A stretch of 7,760 nt of DNA from Candidatus Equimonas enterica (GTDB taxonomy: Bacteria; Bacteroidota; Bacteroidia; Bacteroidales; Bacteroidaceae), in NCBI GenBank assembly GCA_018066225.1, contig JAGHRU010000005.1, positions 1-7,760 of the forward strand. Direction: 5' to 3'. Positions 1-5,577 of the stretch are shown here, piece by piece. The translations under genes were made by a program, and so were the position numbers. The stretch's first letter is position 1, and each line of letters starts with the position of its first letter. The notes under the pieces were generated by a model. It was not told the origin of the DNA, did not search any database, and saw only the letters and a list, made by a program, of their open reading frames with translations.

Positions 1-197
1 CGTTCGTCGGGCGCGATGCGGAGTTTCTTCATGCTCCCAGCGACGTAGCGCACGAGGGCATCGGCGGCGACAAACTCGCTATACACCATCGACGCGCCGA
101 GGCGGCGGCAGAGCGTGCGAAAGCCGATGTCGCTCACGCTCTCCATAGGGGCAAGGAGCACGGGGCGTGCGCCAAGGTCGATGTCTCTTATCTTCAT
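1..197 (-). CDS. dusB: tRNA-dihydrouridine synthase, N-terminal part (cut by window edge)
   Basis: This is the first 65 codons of a flavoenzyme that reduces specific uridines in tRNA to dihydrouridine, using FMN and NADPH in the cytoplasm. The visible protein begins MKIRDIDLGARPVLLAPMES, then has FRTLCRRLGASMVYSEFV. The LLAPM segment, at the first strand of the FMN-binding TIM barrel, followed by FR.LC...GA.MVYSEF is the standard Dus N-terminus. The catalytic cysteine and tRNA-binding domain lie outside the window. The start ATG (197-195) overlaps the stop of the upstream CPBP gene as ATGA, so the two are probably translationally coupled and this is the last visible gene of the gpmI-led cluster. 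The DusB rather than DusA/DusC assignment follows the usual Bacteroidales annotation and cannot be proved from 65 residues. Confidence 0.88.
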   Translation of the reverse strand, partial: MKIRDIDLGARPVLLAPMESVSDIGFRTLCRRLGASMVYSEFVAADALVRYVAGSMKKLRIAPDE

Positions 198-1003
198 GCT
201 CTTGGTCGTTTCCACTGGATGAGCACGCCGATACCTATGGCGCAGATGACGCAGCCAGCAGTGATGAGCGACCAGGTCGGCAATTTCGCGATGAAACCGT
301 CGATTTCGGGGTACAGCATGAGGGCTGTGCTGAGGCTGTTGTTGAGGATGTGGACGACCACGGTGTAGCGGATATCGCCCGTGTGGAGGTAGATGATGCC
401 CAGCACGATGCCCAGCAGACAGGCGGGCATAGCCTGCATCATATTGCCATGGACCAGACCGAAGACGAGGCCGCTGAGCACCACCGCCCACGCGCGTCCC
501 ATGCCGCCGCGTATGAGGTGGCGCAGGATGCCGTCGCGGAAGGCCATCTCCTCGCTGATAGGACCGAAGACGCAGAGCGCGAGCACGCCGCAGGGCTGAT
601 GGGCGATGCCTGTGAAGAGGTCGGTAGTGCCGCTGTCAGACAGATTGAAAGGGGTGAAGAGCACCGAGATGCCGATGGCCAGCGCGAGGCTGCCCACGAT
701 GGAGAGCGGCCAGCGCGGTGTCTGCCACTGCCGCCACGGCATGAGGAAGTTGGGCTGCGCCAGTCGCAGCATCCACAGCAGCGTGATATTGAGCAGAAAG
801 GCTACGAGGAGCCAGCGGCCATAGAGCACGGTGTCGAGGTGCTCCAAGGTGAAGTGGTCGAAAGCATCTAACTGGCCGTGTGCCTGCCCTATGAGAGCGG
901 CGATGGAGGCAAAGCCCTGCGTGACGAGCATCAGCAGCAGGATGGCGACGATGAGGCCGAAGGCTTTCAGCCGTGAGGTGGGGAGCCAATGGTTCTTGTC
1001 CAT
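194..1003 (-). CDS. CPBP-family intramembrane metalloprotease (CAAX protease / bacteriocin-processing type)
   Basis: A 269-residue polytopic membrane protein with hydrophobic segments near residues 14-38, 62-80, 99-117, 137-149, 172-186, 193-206, 213-232 and 245-263. The three CPBP (ABI, PF02517) motifs are present: EEMAFR (E151, E152, R156), FGLVH (F181, H185) and HILNN (H218, N222). These form the glutamate/histidine metal site of Rce1-like intramembrane proteases, so the active site looks intact. In bacteria such proteins have been linked to bacteriocin maturation or self-immunity and to other membrane processing; the substrate here is unknown. No bacteriocin-like gene is visible nearby. 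It starts 15 bases after the ribF stop and its own stop overlaps the dus start as ATGA, so it is embedded in a housekeeping operon. Family assignment is firm; function is not. Confidence 0.93.
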   Translation of the reverse strand: MDKNHWLPTSRLKAFGLIVAILLLMLVTQGFASIAALIGQAHGQLDAFDHFTLEHLDTVLYGRWLLVAFLLNITLLWMLRLAQPNFLMPWRQWQTPRWPLSIVGSLALAIGISVLFTPFNLSDSGTTDLFTGIAHQPCGVLALCVFGPISEEMAFRDGILRHLIRGGMGRAWAVVLSGLVFGLVHGNMMQAMPACLLGIVLGIIYLHTGDIRYTVVVHILNNSLSTALMLYPEIDGFIAKLPTWSLITAGCVICAIGIGVLIQWKRPRA

Positions 1004-1018
1004 AGGGGTGGGGAGATT

Positions 1019-1930
1019 TTAGTGGGAAGAGGTGAGGTCGGCGATGAGGCGACGCGCACAAGCCACATCGCTGCCGATTTGCAGTTGCAGGGTGTCGAGG
1101 TTGGCAAACTGCACTTCCCGACGCACACGGCGCAGGAATTGCAGCGTCAGTTCTGTGCCGTAGAGGTCGCCCGTGTAGTCGAGCAGGTGCGACTCTATGG
1201 AGAGTGGGTTGGCCTCGCCCAGCGTGGGGCGATGACCGATGTTGGTGAGCGCGAAATGCGCGGTTCCATCGGGGAAAATCGCCCGCGTGAGATAGACGCC
1301 AACGGCTGGGACTTGACGCTGCGCATCTGCAAGGCGGAGGTTGGCCGTGGGGTAGCCCATCTTGCGCCCGATGTGCTGACCATCGACCACGGTGCCCGAG
1401 AGGGTGTAGTCGCGTCCGAGCAGCCCAGAGGCCAGCGTGACGTCGCCGTCGCCGAGGGCACGGCGCACAGCGGTGCTGCTGACCTTGATGCCGCCGTCGT
1501 ACTGGCGGGCTGCGATGACCTCTATGCCCAGCGCCTCACCATAGCGACGGTAGGCCGCGAAGTCTTCGCCAAGGGCAGGACGGCCGAAGTGGTGGTCGTA
1601 GCCTACGAGCAGACAGCGCACGCCGAGTCGGTCTCGGAGATATTGGGCCATAAAATCGGCCGCAGAGAGAGCGGCTATCTCGGGCGTGAAATCGAGAATT
1701 TCCACGTGCGCTATGCCGGCTTCGCGCAGCAGACGCGCCTTCTCTTCGGCCGAAGTGAGCAGCCGCGGCACACGGCGGCCTACCACGGTGGCGGGATGCA
1801 CGGCGAAGGTCACGACCATCGGGATGAGATGGCGCGCAAAGGCGGCGGTCTGCAACTGCGTGAGCAGGTGGCGGTGACCGATGTGTACGCCGTCGAAGAA
1901 GCCGATAGTGGCTATATATCCTTGGCTCAT
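1019..1930 (-). CDS. ribF: Bifunctional riboflavin kinase / FAD synthetase
   Basis: A 303-residue cytoplasmic enzyme that phosphorylates riboflavin to FMN and then adenylylates FMN to FAD. The N-terminal nucleotidyltransferase domain (about 5-160) shows GFFDGVHIGH (10-19), GYDHHFG (110-116) and the SSTAVRRAL motif (151-159). The C-terminal flavokinase domain (about 170-300) shows GRKMGYPTANL (188-198), GVYL, TNIGHRPTLG (229-238) and ESHLLDYTGDLYG (246-258), including the E-x-H-L-L-D signature. Length is near the family's usual 305-315. The start is well fixed: it overlaps the preceding stop as ATGA, and an in-frame TGA lies 12 codons upstream with no other start between. As a result only six residues precede the ATIGFFDGVH strand, where E. 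coli RibF has about twenty. Its product FMN is the cofactor of the Dus enzyme encoded downstream in the same cluster. Confidence 0.97.
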   Translation of the reverse strand: MSQGYIATIGFFDGVHIGHRHLLTQLQTAAFARHLIPMVVTFAVHPATVVGRRVPRLLTSAEEKARLLREAGIAHVEILDFTPEIAALSAADFMAQYLRDRLGVRCLLVGYDHHFGRPALGEDFAAYRRYGEALGIEVIAARQYDGGIKVSSTAVRRALGDGDVTLASGLLGRDYTLSGTVVDGQHIGRKMGYPTANLRLADAQRQVPAVGVYLTRAIFPDGTAHFALTNIGHRPTLGEANPLSIESHLLDYTGDLYGTELTLQFLRRVRREVQFANLDTLQLQIGSDVACARRLIADLTSSH

Positions 1931-3192
1931 AGTGGGGTGTTGCTGACGATTTTGTAGAGTTTGTCACTCGGGCGCACTTTCTCGGGCACGGGGATGGCGA
2001 CGCACTGTCCCTTGTGGGCCTGATCGATAGCCCCGTGGTCGCCGTGAATTTCGGTGGCCGTGATGTAGAGCGCGCCCGTGGTGGGGCCGATGATGAGCAG
2101 GCGGTCGCCGACAGCGATGTCGCCAGCCTCGATGCTGAACTCCGCCACGCCGAGGCGCGAGAAGTACTTGCGCCCCTTGCCGATGTAGGCTTTCTTCTCC
2201 GTCGCGCTGCTGCCATACTGCGCACTCCATTCGCCCAGACGCTGACCGAGGTAGTAGCCGTCCCAAAAGCCGCGGTTGAAGACGGTGGAGAGACGTGCCG
2301 TCCATTTTTCGACCATTTCATCGCAGTAGTCGCCGCGCTCCACGGCTTGCAGCGCCTCCTTGTAGCACTGCACGACCGTCAGCACGTATTCTGCTGAGCG
2401 GGCGCGCCCTTCTATTTTGAAGACCTCCACGCCCGCCTTCACCATCTGGTCAATGAAGCCGATGGTTTTCAGGTCTTTGGGCGACATGATATACTTGTTG
2501 TCGATGTCCAGTTGTGCCCCTGTCTCGCGGTCGGTCACGGTATAGGCGCGGCGGCACACCTGCATGCACTCGCCACGGTTGGCGCTGTGTCCGAGGTTGT
2601 CGAGCGATAGGTAGCACTTGCCGCTGACGGCCATGCAGAGCGCGCCGTGGCAGAACATCTCGATGCGCACGCGGCGTCCCGAAGGTCCACAGATGTTCTC
2701 CTCCACGATGGCGCGGTGGATGGCGGCCACTTGTTCCAGGTTGAGTTCGCGCGCCAGCACCACGACGTCGGCAAACTGGGCGTAGAAGCGCAGCGCCTCC
2801 ACGTTGCTGATGTTGAGCTGCGTGGACAGATGCACCTCCTGACCTATGCTGCGGCAGTAGGTCAGTACGGCTACGTCGGACGCGATGATGGCGCTGATGC
2901 CTGCCGCGTGTGCCGCGTCGCAGATGTCGCGCATCAGGGGCAGTTCTTCGCCGTAGATGATGGTATTGACGGTGAGATAGGTCTTCACGCCAGCGGCAGC
3001 ACACTGTGCGGCGATGTCTTTGAGGTCGGCGATGGTGAAGCGTGAGGCGGAGTGGGCACGCATGTTGAGTTGCTCCACACCGAAGTAGATGCTGTCCGCG
3101 CCTGCTTTCAGGGCGGCGGCAAGACTCTCCCGCGAGCCGACGGGTGCCATGATTTCGAGCATAGGCTTATGGTGGGCTATCGGATGAGGCAT
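1927..3192 (-). CDS. trhP: Peptidase U32-family protein, probable tRNA 5-hydroxyuridine synthesis protein (TrhP/YegQ-like)
   Basis: A 421-residue cytoplasmic protein of family U32 (PF01136). The N-terminal barrel begins LEIMAPVGSRESLAAALKAG, and residues 178-196, EMFCHGALCMAVSGKCYLS, match the U32 signature E-x-F-x2-G-[SA]-x-C-x4-G-x-C-x-[LIVM]-S exactly. Further cysteines C209 and C213 in RGECMQVCRRAY make a cluster with C186 and C193 that could bind an Fe-S centre. Despite the peptidase name, characterised bacterial members TrhP and RlhA hydroxylate RNA pyrimidines (TrhP: U34 of tRNA, prephenate-dependent), and the single-barrel length fits TrhP better than the longer RlhA. The chosen ATG overlaps the gpmI end by 16 bases; the alternative ATG at 3162-3160 (Met11, MLEIMAPVGS) leaves a 14-base gap and matches the usual family N-terminus, so it may be the real start. 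The stop overlaps ribF as ATGA. The exact substrate is inferred. Confidence 0.85.
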   Translation of the reverse strand: MPHPIAHHKPMLEIMAPVGSRESLAAALKAGADSIYFGVEQLNMRAHSASRFTIADLKDIAAQCAAAGVKTYLTVNTIIYGEELPLMRDICDAAHAAGISAIIASDVAVLTYCRSIGQEVHLSTQLNISNVEALRFYAQFADVVVLARELNLEQVAAIHRAIVEENICGPSGRRVRIEMFCHGALCMAVSGKCYLSLDNLGHSANRGECMQVCRRAYTVTDRETGAQLDIDNKYIMSPKDLKTIGFIDQMVKAGVEVFKIEGRARSAEYVLTVVQCYKEALQAVERGDYCDEMVEKWTARLSTVFNRGFWDGYYLGQRLGEWSAQYGSSATEKKAYIGKGRKYFSRLGVAEFSIEAGDIAVGDRLLIIGPTTGALYITATEIHGDHGAIDQAHKGQCVAIPVPEKVRPSDKLYKIVSNTPL

Positions 3193-4709
3193 CGTCCCGT
3201 CATCTCCTCGGGCTGCGAAAGGCCCATGATGTGCAGGATGGAGGGAGCAACGTCGGCCAGCACGCCGTCGGCGACGGTGGCATCGGTGCGGTCGGTGACG
3301 TAGATGCAGGGTACTGGGTTGAGCGAATGTGCCGTGTTGGCCGTGCCGTCGGCGTTGATGGCGTTGTCGGCATTGCCGTGGTCGGCGATGATGATGGCCT
3401 CATAGCCCGTCTCTGTGGCGGCAGCGACGACTTCGCCGACACATTCATCGACAGCCTTCACGGCCTTCTCGATGGCCGCATAGACGCCGGTGTGACCCAC
3501 CATGTCGCCGTTGGCGAAATTGACCACGATGAAGTCATAGACATTCTCGCGGATAGCAGCGCAGAGCTTGTCCTTGACCTCGTAGGCCGACATCTCGGGT
3601 TGCAGGTCGTAGGTGGGCACCTTGGGCGAAGCCACGAGGATGCGGTCTTCACCCGTGTAGGGTGTTTCGCGGCCGCCGTTGAAGAAGAAGGTGACATGAG
3701 CATACTTCTCCGTCTCTGCCGTGTGGAGTTGGCGCAGACCATGTGCGGCGATATATTCGCCCAGCGTATTGCAGACATTCTCCTTGGGGAAGAGGATGTG
3801 GACGCCCTTGAAGCTGGCATCGTAGGGCGTCATGCAGCAGTAGTGCAGCCCGGGGATGGTATGCATGCCCTGCTCGGGCATATCCTGCTGCGTCAGTACT
3901 ACGGTGAGTTCCTTCGCGCGGTCGTTGCGGTAGTTGAAGAAGATGACGACATCGCCTTCGCCGATGGTGCCGTCGCAGTTAGCATTGACGAGAGGCTCCA
4001 TGAACTCGTCGGTGTTCTTGTGCGTCTCGGAATGGGTGTCGTAGCACGACTGTACGCCTTCCACTATGTCGCTGACGGCGCGTCCCTTGCCCTCGACGAG
4101 CAGGTCGTAGGCCACCTTGATGCGTTCCCAGCGCTTGTCGCGGTCCATCGCCCAGAAGCGGCCGACGATGGAGGCGATGTGTGCTCCCTTTTCGTCGCAC
4201 ACCTTTTGCAGGTCGGCGATGAAGCCTTTGCCGCTCATGGGGTCGGTGTCGCGGCCGTCCATGAAGCAGTGAACAAAGGTACGGTCAGCGATGCCGTAGG
4301 TCTGGCTGATGCCGATGAGGGTGAAGAGGTGGGCGAGTGAGGAGTGGACACCGCCTGTCGAGGTAAGTCCCATGAGGTGGACGCGCTTGCCCTCTGCCTT
4401 GGCATAGGCGTAGGCGGCTTTGATTTCAGGATTTTGCAGTATGCTGCCGTCTTGGCAGGCGCGGTTTATCTTGACCAAGTCTTGATAGACGATGCGGCCC
4501 GCGCCGATGTTGAGGTGTCCCACTTCGGAGTTGCCCATCTGACCGTCGGGCAGACCTACGTTTTCGCCCGAAGCCAGGAGCTGGGCGTGGGGATACTGTG
4601 CGGTGATGCGGTCGATGTTGGGGGTCGGTGTCTGGTAGATGACATCGCCGTGGTCGTGTGCGCCGATGCCCCATCCGTCGAGGATCATAAGTAATGCTTT
4701 CTTTGCCAT
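3177..4709 (-). CDS. gpmI: 2,3-bisphosphoglycerate-independent phosphoglycerate mutase
   Basis: A 510-residue, manganese-dependent cytoplasmic enzyme interconverting 3- and 2-phosphoglycerate in glycolysis and gluconeogenesis; full family length. All landmarks are visible: metal ligand D11 in MILDGWG, phosphorylated serine S61 in GQMGNSEVGH, substrate-loop residues H122 (GGVHSS) and GRDTDP (152-157), R184/R190, the FFNYRNDRAKEL segment (R261, R264), K335 in TEKYAHVTFFFNGG, D402/H406 in NGDMVGHTG, D443/H444 in ADHGNAD, and H461 in TAHSLNPVP. The enzyme should be active. It is the first gene of the minus-strand cluster; its last codons overlap the start of the U32 gene. A probable promoter lies 40 bases upstream of its ATG. 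There is no credible alternative identity. Confidence 0.98.
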   Translation of the reverse strand: MAKKALLMILDGWGIGAHDHGDVIYQTPTPNIDRITAQYPHAQLLASGENVGLPDGQMGNSEVGHLNIGAGRIVYQDLVKINRACQDGSILQNPEIKAAYAYAKAEGKRVHLMGLTSTGGVHSSLAHLFTLIGISQTYGIADRTFVHCFMDGRDTDPMSGKGFIADLQKVCDEKGAHIASIVGRFWAMDRDKRWERIKVAYDLLVEGKGRAVSDIVEGVQSCYDTHSETHKNTDEFMEPLVNANCDGTIGEGDVVIFFNYRNDRAKELTVVLTQQDMPEQGMHTIPGLHYCCMTPYDASFKGVHILFPKENVCNTLGEYIAAHGLRQLHTAETEKYAHVTFFFNGGRETPYTGEDRILVASPKVPTYDLQPEMSAYEVKDKLCAAIRENVYDFIVVNFANGDMVGHTGVYAAIEKAVKAVDECVGEVVAAATETGYEAIIIADHGNADNAINADGTANTAHSLNPVPCIYVTDRTDATVADGVLADVAPSILHIMGLSQPEEMTGRCLIR

Positions 4710-4749
4710 GTGGTATAGTGTTTTAGTTGTTTTGCGCTTTACGAGCCCA

Positions 4750-4757
4750 CAAAGTTA
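4750..4757 (-). promoter_or_regulatory. Probable -7 box of the gpmI operon promoter
   Basis: Read on the minus strand the bases are TAACTTTG, a full match to the Bacteroidetes -7 consensus TAnnTTTG. Its position about 40 bases before the gpmI ATG predicts a short leader of roughly 30-35 bases. A TTTG stands upstream at 4773-4770, but the 12-base gap is shorter than the usual 19-21, so the -33 element is weak or absent. No Shine-Dalgarno sequence is obvious before the ATG, as is common in this phylum. Confidence 0.6.
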
Positions 4758-4831
4758 CGCATTTTCTTTCAAACATTCCGCGCTCGCGCGCTATTAAATG
4801 TCAGTAACACTACGTTTTGCTATGTCGGATA

Positions 4832-4853
4832 GGCGTTAGCAGCCGCTCACGCC
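4832..4853 (+). repeat. Imperfect inverted repeat / hairpin
   Basis: The arms GGCGTTAGC (4832-4840) and GCTCACGCC (4845-4853) pair at 8 of 9 positions, with one T/C mismatch, around the 4-base loop AGCC. On the plus strand it is followed by GATTTTC, so it resembles a weak intrinsic terminator, yet no plus-strand gene precedes it. It could instead be a protein-binding site or the end of an unrecognised small RNA. Confidence 0.55.
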
Positions 4854-4862
4854 GATTTTCGC

Positions 4863-4874
4863 GTCTGCGCAGAC
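4863..4874. repeat. Perfect 12-base palindrome
   Basis: GTCTGCGCAGAC is identical to its own reverse complement. It shares GTCTGC with the adjoining direct repeats and stands in the same 22-base register, so it looks like a diverged repeat unit that has become symmetric. The second half, GCAGAC, could pair in RNA with the GTCTGC of any following unit. Confidence 0.6.
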
Positions 4875-4877
4875 CGT

Positions 4878-4940
4878 AAAAACTGTCTGCCTAGATAGGA
4901 AAAACTGTCTGCCCGGATAGGAAAAACTGTCTGCCCAGAG
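4878..4940. repeat. 22-base tandem direct repeat, about 2.9 copies
   Basis: Units run 4878-4899, 4900-4921 and 4922-4940. All begin AAAAACTGTCTGCC; the first two differ at only two positions (CTAGATAGG versus CCGGATAGG at the end), and the third diverges after AAAAACTGTCTGCCC. A degenerate unit in register at 4856-4877 keeps GTCTGC and AGA. The 22-base period is close to two helical turns, so bound proteins would lie on one face of the DNA. There are no spacers, which rules out a CRISPR array. Confidence 0.85.
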
Positions 4941-4978
4941 CGTTTTTTGCCCGTGCATAACGGCTTTTTAAGAAAATA

Positions 4979-5000
4979 GTTGTAACTTCGCACCCACAAC
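4979..5000 (+). promoter_or_regulatory. Probable promoter (-7 box) and possible operator of the toxin-antitoxin module
   Basis: TAACTTCG at 4983-4990 differs at one base from the Bacteroidetes -7 consensus TAnnTTTG and lies 31 bases before the antitoxin ATG. No TTTG is found at the right distance for a -33 element. The box is bracketed by a 5-base inverted repeat, GTTGT (4979-4983) and ACAAC (4996-5000), which could be an operator for the autoregulation typical of such modules. Repeats this short can arise by chance, so the operator part is weak. Confidence 0.42.
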
Positions 5001-5021
5001 CCAATCACTTATTCGTGCGCT

Positions 5022-5279
5022 ATGAACAAAATTGCCCTCAATAACCTGCTGACCTATTTGCAAAGCCTTAATCTGACGACACGCAACCGTCAGTGGCTTG
5101 CCGAGCATCTCATGAAGCCTCAAAAGACGACGGTAGTAGAAGACCCAACGCAGATGACAAAAGAGGAGTTCTTTGCCAACATTGCGGAGGCAGAACGCCA
5201 AATAGCCCGTGGGGAGTACTACACCCAGAGAGAAGGTGAAAGTCTTACTGATATGCTGAAAAGATTAGGCGCGTTATGA
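5022..5279 (+). CDS. Putative antitoxin of a Txe/YoeB-type module (small Bacteroidales family)
   Basis: An 85-residue protein that I recognise mainly by position, directly before and overlapping (ATGA, 5276-5279) a YoeB-like toxin. It does not look like the usual YoeB partner YefM/Phd, whose N-terminus resembles an SxAR.N.....A pattern. Here the N-terminal half (about 3-32, with NNLLTYLQSLNL followed by RNRQWLAEHL) should be helical and may carry dimerisation or DNA binding. A polar linker (33-45) follows, then an acidic helical C-terminal segment (46-85, with EEFFANIAEAERQIARGEYY) suited to wrapping the basic toxin. Antitoxin first, toxin second is the normal order. The start ATG lies 31 bases behind a -7-like box. 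Base composition is clearly less GC-rich than the flanking genes. It has the size and layout of an antitoxin; neutralisation is inferred. Confidence 0.72.
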   Translation: MNKIALNNLLTYLQSLNLTTRNRQWLAEHLMKPQKTTVVEDPTQMTKEEFFANIAEAERQIARGEYYTQREGESLTDMLKRLGAL

Positions 5280-5554
5280 TAACTTATAGTTTGAGGTATT
5301 CGAAGAGAGCCATCGAAGACCTCGGCAAGTTGGCGAAGAACGACCCCAAAGCCTATGTAAAGGCTGGCAAACTTATTGATGAGTTGAAGACGCACCCCTT
5401 CACAGGTACGGGTCATCCGCATCAACTCACCGCTGACCGTACAGGGCAATGGGCGCGTCGTATCACGCATAAACATCGATTGGTCTATCGGGTGATAGAC
5501 GACACCGTGGTGATAGAAATACTCACGGCTTACGGCCATTACGACGATAAATAG
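5276..5554 (+). CDS. yoeB: Txe/YoeB-family mRNA interferase toxin
   Basis: A 92-residue RelE-superfamily toxin. Such toxins cut mRNA in the ribosomal A site and stop translation until neutralised by the antitoxin. The alignment with E. coli YoeB is direct: a helix ending KLIDELKTHPFTGTGHP, then GQWARRITHKHRLVYRVIDD matching YoeB's SGFWSRRITEEHRLVYAVTDD, and a C-terminal YGHYDDK matching RYHY. Catalytic equivalents R68 (of HRLVY), H88 and Y89 are kept. The position of YoeB's catalytic E46, in GKPEPL, is H49 here (GHPHQL), an unusual change. The C-terminus carries three residues beyond the final HY, as in the Bacteroidales branch. The frame is intact and the start overlaps the antitoxin stop as ATGA. 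Family assignment is strong; full toxicity is uncertain because of H49. Confidence 0.9.
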   Translation: MITYSLRYSKRAIEDLGKLAKNDPKAYVKAGKLIDELKTHPFTGTGHPHQLTADRTGQWARRITHKHRLVYRVIDDTVVIEILTAYGHYDDK

Positions 5555-5577
5555 TAATTTATTCCCCTCCTCCAAGT

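Larger units (their letters stand above)
4710..5021. other. Divergent intergenic region between the gpmI operon and the toxin-antitoxin module
   Basis: This 312-base stretch has no convincing coding sequence. In order it holds the gpmI -7 box (4750-4757, minus), an imperfect inverted repeat (4832-4853), a perfect 12-base palindrome (4863-4874), 22-base direct repeats (4878-4940), a T-run followed by a very small hairpin (4943-4968), and a plus-strand -7-like box (4983-4990). Both flanking gene sets are transcribed away from it, so the extra structure is not explained as a terminator of either one. Confidence 0.8.

Noticed and set aside
989..1957. A 322-codon plus-strand open frame opposite ribF
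   Set aside because: The ribF motifs are unmistakable on the minus strand; this frame is low-information sequence from codon complementarity.
3231..4340. A 369-codon plus-strand open frame opposite gpmI
   Set aside because: Rich in V, D, G and A without domain signals; it is the shadow of gpmI.
4878..4940. Possible short CRISPR array
   Set aside because: The units are directly adjacent at 22 bases with no spacers and no cas genes.
4943..4968. Intrinsic terminator from CCGT/ACGG followed by five T
   Set aside because: A 4-pair stem is too weak and it lies just before a promoter-like box with no gene ending nearby.
4968..5201. A 77-codon minus-strand open frame across the antitoxin start
   Set aside because: It runs through the promoter-like box and antitoxin coding region and has no recognisable feature.
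5555..5562. TAATTTAT as a -7 box for the exported enzyme gene
   Set aside because: The last two consensus bases are wrong and it lies only 15 bases before the ATG, too close for a normal leader.
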